From Nocardia albiluteola (GTDB lineage Bacteria > Actinomycetota > Actinomycetes > Mycobacteriales > Mycobacteriaceae), in NCBI RefSeq assembly GCF_018860155.1, contig NZ_JAHKNI010000009.1, positions 62,001 to 126,000 on the forward strand: DNA of 64,000 nt, read 5' to 3'. A program made the position numbers and the translations under genes. The notes under the pieces are model-generated. The model was not told where the DNA came from. It ran no database searches and worked only from the letters and a program-made list of their open reading frames with translations. Each line of letters starts with the position of its first letter. Position 1 is the first letter of the stretch. Positions 54,101-58,094 of this stretch are shown in pieces.

Positions 54101-55447
54101 TTCCCGCGGCGCGGCGCGTCCGGCCTCGCACATCCGACGATCTACTCCGATTTCGTGATGCTGCAGCTCGACAAGCCGCTACCCGCTGATCTCCTCGCCA
54201 AAGTACGAGCCATCGACCTCCCGACGCTCCGATCCCGGATGCTGCAGTCAGGGCTCGGCCGCGACGAGATCGATGCCATGTTCGATCGTCTTCACGAGAT
54301 TCGCGAACACGGCCGAATTACGGGCGAGGCCTGGCACGGGGCGATCGATTCGCCCGATGCATTGGCCAGGAGCAGACTGAGCCAATATATCCCGCCGCAC
54401 CGACGAGCCGCGTTCAGATTCTGGGACGTTCCAACGGACGACCGGAGGCCGGACGTCACCGGCGGTGGTATCGCCGATCCCGGCGGGACCGCCCCGCACG
54501 CCGTGCCATCGGCACCGGCCGACGAACCCTATCAATTTTCCGGTAAGGGAATAAGATATAAGGCGCAGAAGGGTAAATCCGATCCTTATGTAATGTCCGA
54601 CGGGGATGAGCAAGGTAGGCTTGCAGGTAAGGTTTTGGTGCGCCAGATGCAGCAGAGTCTTCGCGACTCTGTCGGTGCAGCAGCGAAGGCTCTGATGCCC
54701 GAGTTCGGTATCAGGGATATCAACCACCTGGCGGGCAAAAAGCTCGAACCGGCCATTGCGGCTCAGGAGGCCGCCATAGATCAAAGTAGTCTGAGCGATG
54801 CGGAAAAGCAGGAGAAAATCAGTCGGCTGTACGATCTTCGCGGTATCGCTGAGCGCTACCACAATATCGGCCCCAATATGGTGGATACCTCCAGGCAGAT
54901 AGGTGATATTCCGGGATTTGCGTACGCAAACGATCCGGCTGTGCATCCGAATGCTGTGGTGATGCTGCCGCTCGACACGGTGTGGGAGGGCGGCGGGAGC
55001 TTCGATGTTCCTCTTTTCGTGCCGGCACGAGCCGGCGAGCCGCCGATCTTCAAGGCCATCGAGAACAAGGGTCTCGGATCTCCCCTGGGTACTGCGGACA
55101 CGCCCACCGGCAGGGCACAGCAGGGCGCACCCGAGTACTACGCGCGAACTTTGGAAATCGAGAAGAATCTCGCCCGTGTATTGAACGAGACGCCGGAGAC
55201 CATGCGTGCGCGTGGTATTGATCCGGACAGCCCGGCGGCGCGGAAGCTGCTGCAGGCCAGAGACGAGCTGTTGGGCGCGTTCCACGACGGCACCCTGGTA
55301 TTCCAATACGAGCTGGCACGTACGGATATCAACGGAAGTACGACCATCACCAAGTTCGTTCTCGAGCGTGACGGTACCCCGGTATCGGTCCAGGCTATCG
55401 GCGGCATCATACGAGGTCGGACAGCCACGACTAGGGTGATCACATGA
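42107..55447 (+). CDS. giant ESX-linked polymorphic toxin (WXG-like head, two papain-fold domains, nuclease-like tip)
   Basis: The protein has 4,446 residues from a GTG behind GGTAGGGG. Residues about 1-175 form a WXG100-like head (LPSWLWPTAEILNFGQSYP). An Ala-rich coiled region (about 200-560) and disordered segments follow. A first papain-fold toxin/deamidase-like domain has Cys1380 (NAECGIRAL), His1460 (GGHAYL) and Asp1475 (EDLGTG). Helical repeat modules span about 1650-2750. A Lys/Arg-rich coiled coil (about 2800-2950) and a Gly/Ser-rich linker (about 3140-3330) come next. A second papain-fold domain has Cys3670, His3761 and Asp3776. An unknown domain spans about 3900-4115. The C-terminal tip shows Asp4300, Glu4319-Asn-Lys4321 and QQG at 4338-4340, the PD-(D/E)XK pattern of Tox-REase nucleases. 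Export by the adjacent ESX is inferred. Confidence 0.85.
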   Translation: MSWARLPSWLWPTAEILNFGQSYPNGDPDQMRAFGDQWSGLADQLEGWIDAIKNAVQDVGAHLVGESEASFHQQSDYMISDGQTNLESTVASMRQVQGMTYNAATSIDYTQQLQDFFCAMTAYQVAQLAMTAAGNAAAPGVYAAFRQLVRLAFQDCSEVVARDAEADAIAAMLAEQMPKVFEHFGTDISQKVAQDLGEKAAQTIGRDGLSTIGRDAAGDLGASAARHAGEDLVGQGARIAGRDMAADVAGQGGRAAARDVAADFVGQAGGAAGRHALVDLATDGAGDIARRQLGEAAARDGAGLITKVGGDAAEKAAAKLPLKAIGQEAAQDAASAAAKQAADQAAKEAAKKAALKELAKSAAHEGFRQARQGAALDLAIQADQIVRGQRSGFDTEQFLSTALSWGGGVVLGHPAGEVVGKKLAQEGFVTRFLVGTGVAAALNVPGMALGDTAGRALFQAGEAGLGVLDPTGGHQADWSHLTSGLNPQQFLAIGAMHGLGMVNSDLAMHKGIVAPADFHQINEMFGNLAVRSTAPDATGPDDGFRQDYQHRLGKAYAEARAHVARSPRDPVPLKKFQRLRQELDARQGVTSDRRTGEVPKPSAGPANRTTEVTGRGGATGGRGANDPAGTKNLAGDPARGGMTGARSAAAAAGPVVSHRAESAVSPSESAIAAGPGPGRAEVSVGASADTQVPNAVVPQSEPVAVGSSEGIPPQEHNTPAVEPPAVSDAAVRQPVLASVAAGGGVRAEPLSGAGPITSSIADAASAVSRPDTSVPQSAAANIAGFEAVHAEVRGGAGPGAAMTPDAAVPQRNSSVAGGGNGGSEGAPERWSAGAAPPDLRVSPTAGDAARPPLETSEPVAGQIGVDGAGHPAGGAGPAGPSEAGEHSGVPTSTSADAAGLPYRDHGIGEAGPPGAESPAGVDSHGVVASGDHVDAEHGIAAIGRESAGYGDLHEAVVDARAQADQRWIGALADAGVDVAAADPAAVAALRDAAANDHAFVGRNGQLDRGPRDAARREFADAARAVGIDVDATDPARLRALRDTAVRDRETQERLDRLNRAAETVGDEADPALLAYARAMVAHHDASVRFDEATADLPEHAAWLLRSPANRFGAVDTLTRLLSGGNGIELTDAQRAELHDAVIGYQLTGIESATARAHIDAAHAAGDGSESDAAPPTGQLRRGLSGTLPGPVPDRVEDLPAGATAEPSSAATRRPADELAGMDGSVPRPTSGDGGEARAEPAMIPGSEPVTGTIPRRPEENLRPEMATGHPVGEGRRAARPDLGDGSRPPGPAHDAGGGRHGGAEYGSGKRDSGKPGLGLSEVYTRESGDEVLPERVLEPGSADATGAGSGHAVAEHDPGSSHTEAPEHRAPGDAAKNAECGIRALRRLLLRFGERSGIRLPARLIGVEGMSRDELVGATGGRLEEQFTRHTDVADRVPDGGAALVVDMYGRSDGNRVGGHAYLLWREGDRITVEDLGTGEVHEDLSRLSDDVESIGAIFLDHEGVPVDRIDEPTRERLLREAQEQVAEADWVGVGRVREPPGSGEEQRRFGDHPMPAVLRFLAQHGVEHAADPEAPLDPADPGYVPRLIEAIGLREALGNHPDPSRALRELAEEVRVQGEIRGARGGEFFGPSEKSVGSPPSAATPRVRSPQNAREELLRGLGLRQEDLASADRGNILEQLKVRNILRAAAIEALADHALRADAAATPEEGARLGAIRDDWARRLGANAADFETPTGAARRLADLRAGVIQRAHDIADLVALDTALHDPEQQGHQIVVELGRERVRLRVESDDAGGWRVVDEVPRESVSAEHADDAAGAGRKSWLRRLWQGFFAPPIRPHTGAPSGSGSALPSPPHGEPHPDIASGGAGMEHGMSLLDHLSAVNDFVTKLPIGLTADVISIVTNRERVGNFFRNRHRDSELPPARLSDGTLYEPENSEADPKLRAQLVLPDGQRDHLNRRTTPPDSEPPVVEQRPSLAEPSHPANGEQHTPSSEDGAVLQDWLREADALRTRRREVAEAIVELARDHGLDLPDLTHESVQRAVDHLEYRIVRRTAVIDGWAEASEAYRNQDGRIRFNRYPSIDDNEPTQRFQLDGARAAGDDLFEILLRWQSLPNKTAPLPPVWHDLFDSDGNLSKSVLPSLFVNALRREQIVQQRASWEEMLAEDPSRDPERMAEARIEMSARTGVGIWALEELRSLAREYESVDDKFRAVSETLVHLAGEEWLAHDPNATQVEHNVWRVGGQPHRLVVLDAALEHDEILARTLAKYPSLAVAVNRGDLVPDYRLGWVEPDGSVRIGQLGAPQVRHLDGIVDGRRVRVTLIREGNGAWHPVLEHPIDPAPAAGASNYPAAHNASAGVPRSRAEVEQDLHALGKRLGLKEPGDLLRRGLELVEAEQLRNGVRAVQIEALVDYARSATEIEEFRGLGQAHGDLASRLGVAARDLTPERIASVLSDPHLGKSARRRIAKELTKFAGEVRSADPAAVDGARDRLARRLGCEPKDFLPKKRDENLKSVPDETGLSSKRLSKAIRRAVRLEGDGPDAARALTEYARTLMTLDESAKAWAGDTRADPRVVGSGISTLSDTAYADLYSLIRKEVGTDEATPEQIAERLVDPSLAKQQRQVLVEALVDCVREVGPDHSGEIASARDRLARQLEPFLRLGLRQEDLYGERYDDDFHRHRDATGITDAKYLTKKLDRAARHSPDHALAEPVADFVRAVLNAEPFARRPEAAPVAGGEMPVHDDTSPAHLRDVIGNLAEFADRLGGTVHTADEDGVHRDWARIIGLDTASEELEKLPEYVKRYKELNDPKSEGYRNLEKKYEKHAKAYKKRGKNWQKQFQDRRRKMRGAAQAEIQRRIKNYVRVFDAYRDGVVEKHERLSPQELARVHAELRDEVRRRATHLARAATLLDEHRAAVAVGRQDELAAAAEAVRDAVQARGVAEQQLQAAIDRVAEVEQDAADRGDPAAPGKPRFDTVTDRRQLPLVLGRLRGHVMPEDTQQQRDAAQERRDAYDELERAAGDYHDAVEAVVQAEKHHEDLAVRDALLSADADPLAGEPRVGIIEGPPRRVAVVVRGESETPVEALEHAVELRPAIDAIAGPNRKNVVVLRVLIDSNEVTTVHREDPPEQPGGTAAAPPPDSSGSGGGGRAGSASDEPDTEAGQVGASGASPSGSSGTASGGRSGPASGESDVAAAQQGRPAAPPPDRSGSGGGRSGPADGPDAETARSEPSAGSAADVQSSGGGGRSGAASGEPDAEAGQEGASAAPPPGTSGSGSGGRSGSASGEPDAGAARSDPSGRSAADVSGSGDGRRSGSASGGPDNEAAHPTPPASPPPAPAGGPSGSTPSHQGSSPSGWTTVGAARPHRPTTFAAEIADCVTQIADQVAVRDRALADVRESARSLEVEHWDTLDADQLKVQIQAAQVALEDHIQELWARGATGGRLYSFFDEVEEAERKLVAAGPHVKAGTRRLSDFHVAADAVATLRGEAARLLARDVIASEQATPVPGQKFVALLPGRPTRLLVVSNSPEPDWLIGRDIRNAQAKNGVAIFFRQTRVDEAGQGTVIDLRPPEAGEPMPQGARAPEQPRGEVESPGDGTAGHTGPRVHGRPDGADPRTAQSDSGRGRRSADGTAHSHGDGAHTNDPAAVHNSGAAVPADGPAAETGHGRGGGQCAVLGLRELLRMFGRISGIRLPARLVGLEGMSTGEIEACAGGAFRDFNGGRADVAAELLGTPDEQARGVKHGAAALVVEMFSGRDAHGVGGHAFLMVNEGNRIVVRDLGIVKEFTDLSRRPGDVPVKAILFDRNGHPDIPIDDRERDEKAHDAIHQLGDANRVGIGRPRESPGEGERARDEENAAAGGGHGGGQPPTVHHDPNSGAPTGHEPPVPSDLDPAQPETLEPAHPSVRRAGAENVASYLFGLELDENLAAPAVYRSVDGPGEDGAVTEIPRNLSSSAPKDSYRIEDQRLMAVHDYVIGIGVRSRDTYATSSEGRPVVIDNPGAFPRRGASGLAHPTIYSDFVMLQLDKPLPADLLAKVRAIDLPTLRSRMLQSGLGRDEIDAMFDRLHEIREHGRITGEAWHGAIDSPDALARSRLSQYIPPHRRAAFRFWDVPTDDRRPDVTGGGIADPGGTAPHAVPSAPADEPYQFSGKGIRYKAQKGKSDPYVMSDGDEQGRLAGKVLVRQMQQSLRDSVGAAAKALMPEFGIRDINHLAGKKLEPAIAAQEAAIDQSSLSDAEKQEKISRLYDLRGIAERYHNIGPNMVDTSRQIGDIPGFAYANDPAVHPNAVVMLPLDTVWEGGGSFDVPLFVPARAGEPPIFKAIENKGLGSPLGTADTPTGRAQQGAPEYYARTLEIEKNLARVLNETPETMRARGIDPDSPAARKLLQARDELLGAFHDGTLVFQYELARTDINGSTTITKFVLERDGTPVSVQAIGGIIRGRTATTRVIT
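51514..52090 (+). repeat. Gly/Ser/Ala-rich degenerate repeats in the giant toxin
   Basis: About six imperfect units of roughly 30 codons, each with a GGGRSG or GSGGGRSG core followed by SGEPDAEA-like acidic residues, encode a flexible linker. The linker lies between the helical part and the second papain-fold half. The units share long DNA identities, so they are a likely site of recombination and mis-assembly. Confidence 0.7.
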
Positions 55448-55935
55448 CGGAGTTGCGCGCGATGACCGACACCGAGGTCGGCAGGCTGGCCGCGCAGCTG
55501 AAGTCCTTGACGTGGCCGTTGCTGATGGCCGATGCATCGCAGCTGGCGGCCGGATTCGGCTGGACCACGCTCTCGTCGAAGCCCGATTCGGTCATGGTGG
55601 ATACCGGATCAGGGTTGGCCGGCGGCCGAATATCCGGCCGCTCAGGGTATGTCGATGGAATTGAGGTCCGGATCACCGATCTCGTCGGCCAGGACGACGC
55701 GAGCCGTGCGGCGGTCGGTAACGCCTTTGTCGCGGCCGCGGCGGCCATCACGTCCGCGATCGGTGCGCCCACGACTCGCACACCCGGTGAGTTTGCGGAG
55801 ATTCGCTGGGCTGGAACGGAAACCACGCTCCGGTTGATGGATCTGACAGTCTGCGTGAAGCTGTATCTGCTGACCAACAAGAAACTGGCATACGAGGACG
55901 CGGTGACCGAACTGGATGAGCGGGGACAGCTGTGA
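55444..55935 (+). CDS. putative immunity protein for the toxin tip (DUF6301-like)
   Basis: The protein has 163 residues, and its ATG overlaps the toxin stop (ATGA), the classic position of a cognate immunity gene. It begins MTELRAMTDTEVGRLAAQLK, has a hydrophobic FGWTTLSSKPDSVMVDTG, an EVRITDLVGQDDASRAAV segment and EIRWAGTETTLRLMDLTVCV. These resemble the DUF6301 proteins found behind toxins in Nocardia; I recall this pattern but could not check it. It has no signal peptide or membrane helix, so it would act in the cytosol, consistent with neutralising a nuclease. Translational coupling would keep toxin and antidote in balance. Confidence 0.7.
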   Translation: MTELRAMTDTEVGRLAAQLKSLTWPLLMADASQLAAGFGWTTLSSKPDSVMVDTGSGLAGGRISGRSGYVDGIEVRITDLVGQDDASRAAVGNAFVAAAAAITSAIGAPTTRTPGEFAEIRWAGTETTLRLMDLTVCVKLYLLTNKKLAYEDAVTELDERGQL

Positions 55936-55946
55936 CCGGTTGGGGT

Positions 55947-56975
55947 TTATGATCCCGATCGCCAAGGGGCGATCTGTCCCCGTACCTCGGCAATTGTCCT
56001 CCCGCGCCGCCTGCGGAACAGCGCTCGCAGCGTTCCGGCATTGAGATACCCGACCCGCGCCGCAACCGAATCCACCGACAGGTCGGTCGTGCGCAGCAGT
56101 GTCGTCGCTCGCTCGAGACGGATCTCGTCGACGAAATCCGTTGGGGACATGCCCAATTCGGCCTGCATCACGCGCTGCAGGCTGCGCGGGGTCACGCCCA
56201 GGGCGCGGGCGGCATCGGTGACGGTGAACTGGTCGGCGACGCGTTCGCGCACCCAGCGCTCGAAGGACGCGACCAGCGAGTTGCCACGGGCGACGACCTC
56301 CGGGATGGAGAACTCGATCTGTGGGCCGCGGTCGCCGATCGCCAGGTAGCGGGCGACGAGTTCGGCCAGGGCCGGGCTGGTCGTTCTGATCAGCGACAGT
56401 GCCAGGTCCAGGTGGGACAGGGACGCGCCGGCGGTGGTCGCGCCGGTGGCGCGGCACAGGGTGCGGCCCTCGTGGACCTGGATTTTCGGGTATCGGCGGC
56501 GGAAGGTAGGGCCCAGCCACCAGCTGGTGGTCGCCTCCAGGTCGTCCAGCACTCCGGCTTCGGCCAGGAAGAATGTTCCGGTGCAGGCGGCCGCGACGTG
56601 GGTGCCCTGCCGATGTGCCGCCGAAATTCGTTCCAGCAGGGGATGACTCGAGGGGCCGGAAACCAGATCCACCAACTCCTGGATGTCGAGAACGCCGATC
56701 GCCGGCACGATCATCACGTCGATCTCACCCTGGAGATCGTCCAGGGGAGTGGTCGGCACCAGGTGGCCGTGCGCCGACCGGACGCTGGCGCCGAGTGACA
56801 CGATGCGTACGTGCCAGGGTGCGGGCGGCGATTCCAGCTCGGGCAGTAGGGCATTGGCCATGTTGAAGGCCTCGACCACCGATGCGAGGCCGAAATCGGC
56901 CACGCGATCGAATACGAATACTGCAGCCTCCATGTCGCAAACAGTACCGAATCTGTCCGAAGCGACACCAGTCAT
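55947..56975 (-). CDS. GlxA family transcriptional regulator (DJ-1/PfpI + AraC)
   Basis: The protein has 342 residues. The first 190 form a DJ-1/PfpI-like domain: AAVFVFDRVADFGLASVVEA, then GEIDVMIVPAIGV, and the nucleophile-elbow region VAAACTGTFFLAEAGVLD with a Cys. The last 100 hold the AraC helix-turn-helix pair (VTDAARALGVTPRSLQRVM and SVAARVGYLNAGTLRALF). Proteins of this build respond to small nitrogen compounds or stress; no target is evident here. The ATG at 56975 has GAGGA upstream; an internal ATG at 56933 fits the domain start as well. It converges on the immunity gene and so marks the end of the toxin operon. Confidence 0.9.
   Translation of the reverse strand: MTGVASDRFGTVCDMEAAVFVFDRVADFGLASVVEAFNMANALLPELESPPAPWHVRIVSLGASVRSAHGHLVPTTPLDDLQGEIDVMIVPAIGVLDIQELVDLVSGPSSHPLLERISAAHRQGTHVAAACTGTFFLAEAGVLDDLEATTSWWLGPTFRRRYPKIQVHEGRTLCRATGATTAGASLSHLDLALSLIRTTSPALAELVARYLAIGDRGPQIEFSIPEVVARGNSLVASFERWVRERVADQFTVTDAARALGVTPRSLQRVMQAELGMSPTDFVDEIRLERATTLLRTTDLSVDSVAARVGYLNAGTLRALFRRRRGRTIAEVRGQIAPWRSGS
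55957..55974. terminator. hairpin between convergent genes
   Basis: GATCGCC and GGCGATC are perfect arms around AAGG, just inside the 3' end of the GlxA-type gene and 22 bases after the immunity stop. It could serve as a terminator for the toxin operon. The stem is short and has no T-run. Confidence 0.35.
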
Positions 56976-57204
56976 CGTGGAGTATTCCTCATAGGGTTCA
57001 CGTATGACTCATGTGCGACAACTCGTCGCTGAGCCGATGGCACGCTCGCTACATCCGGTACGAGCGCTTCATCGCTCATGCGGCGGACGAGCGTGCGGGT
57101 AGCTCGAGCGAACGAGGGCGCCAGTATGCGTATCAGCCGCAGCCGTTGTCGTACAGTCGAATACACGGCCGTCGGGGTCGGTACGGCCTCCCATGGGGGC
57201 GGGA

Positions 57205-57798
57205 TCACCCTGCGGCGTCGGCGATTTCGCCGATCGGAACGGCTGCCAGCCCCGACAGTAGGCTCGCCGCCGTCGTCTGGAACATGTCGACATCGGCGTA
57301 GACCCGGGCCACCAGCAGTGCGCCCTCCAGGCAGCTGATGATCATATGTGCCTTCTCATTCGGAGATCCGGCGAAGGCCAGTGTTCCTTCCCGCAGCCCC
57401 TGCGACAGCACCTCCGACAACCATTCGACGTTGCGCTCGAAGAAGTGGACCACCGATGCCTGCATCGCCGCCGTCAGTGTGCTGTACTCGGCGGCGAGCA
57501 TGCCGCACAGGCACATTCGCTGCTCGCGCAGGACGCCCGCGTACAGGCTCGCGTAGCGCTCGAGCCGGGCCGAAGCGTCGGCGCCGTCGACCGCCGCCAG
57601 CGCCTCGAAGAACCGTTGCTCGTATCGTTGCACCAGTGCCAGGCCCAGCTCCGCCTTGCTCGGAAAGTGGTAGTACAGAGCGGGTTTGGAGATCGACAGG
57701 GCTGCGGCGATGTCGGCATAGCTGAACCCGTTGAACCCGCGGCTCTGCACCAGTTGCTCCGCGACATCGAGGATGTGCGATGAGGTGCGTGGTGCCAT
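57205..57798 (-). CDS. TetR/AcrR family transcriptional regulator
   Basis: The protein has 197 residues. The TetR helix-turn-helix is at about residues 9-55 (HILDVAEQLVQSRGFNGFSY, then ALSISKPALYYHFPSKAEL). The C-terminal part resembles the TetR_C domain of AcuR/YcdC-like members (GMLAAEYSTLTAAMQASVVH). It is divergent from the large LuxR regulator. A repeated TACTGGTAA sequence in the gap may be its operator. It has no obvious enzyme or pump partner next to it, so its target may be the LuxR gene or itself. Confidence 0.9.
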   Translation of the reverse strand: MAPRTSSHILDVAEQLVQSRGFNGFSYADIAAALSISKPALYYHFPSKAELGLALVQRYEQRFFEALAAVDGADASARLERYASLYAGVLREQRMCLCGMLAAEYSTLTAAMQASVVHFFERNVEWLSEVLSQGLREGTLAFAGSPNEKAHMIISCLEGALLVARVYADVDMFQTTAASLLSGLAAVPIGEIADAAG

Positions 57799-58094
57799 GT
57801 GCTTCTACCTCTTGACTATCGGGCGGGTACTGGTAAGAATTTGACCTACTGGTAAATCAGTGTACGTCGGGCGATCCGTTCCGGCCGCGTTTCTACCCTG
57901 CGAAGCTATTGCAGCGCAACCAATTTCGGTTGATACGCGGTCGTCGTGGGGTACGGTTCCGATGTTGCACGAGATTTGCCGAGCGTCAACTCGACCCAGG
58001 AGGAGGGCGAGGCTGGCCAACGCGCCATGGGACAACGGATCTCATCCACGTACGACAGCACTCGACCCCCTCGGATTTCCAGGCGGCACCGACA
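57799..58094. promoter_or_regulatory. divergent TetR/LuxR control region with direct repeats
   Basis: TACTGGTAA occurs at 57828-57836 and again at 57847-57855, 19 bases apart, or about two helical turns. A TTGACC just before the second copy could be a -35 box. The spacing suits two regulator dimers on one DNA face. The rest of the gap contains no recognised gene, although the LuxR frame stays open through it. Confidence 0.35.

Noticed and set aside
42107..55447. The possibility that the giant frame is an assembly fusion of several genes
   Set aside because: The frame is continuous for 13.3 kb, domain order fits known giant WXG-headed toxins, and start and stop both have proper neighbours. 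The Gly/Ser repeats at 51.5-52.1 kb remain a place where length could be misassembled.
56972..57208. A 78-codon minus-strand frame overlapping the TetR stop by ATGA
   Set aside because: The overlap is suggestive, but the sequence has no recognisable family or fold and competes with equally plausible frames in the same gap.
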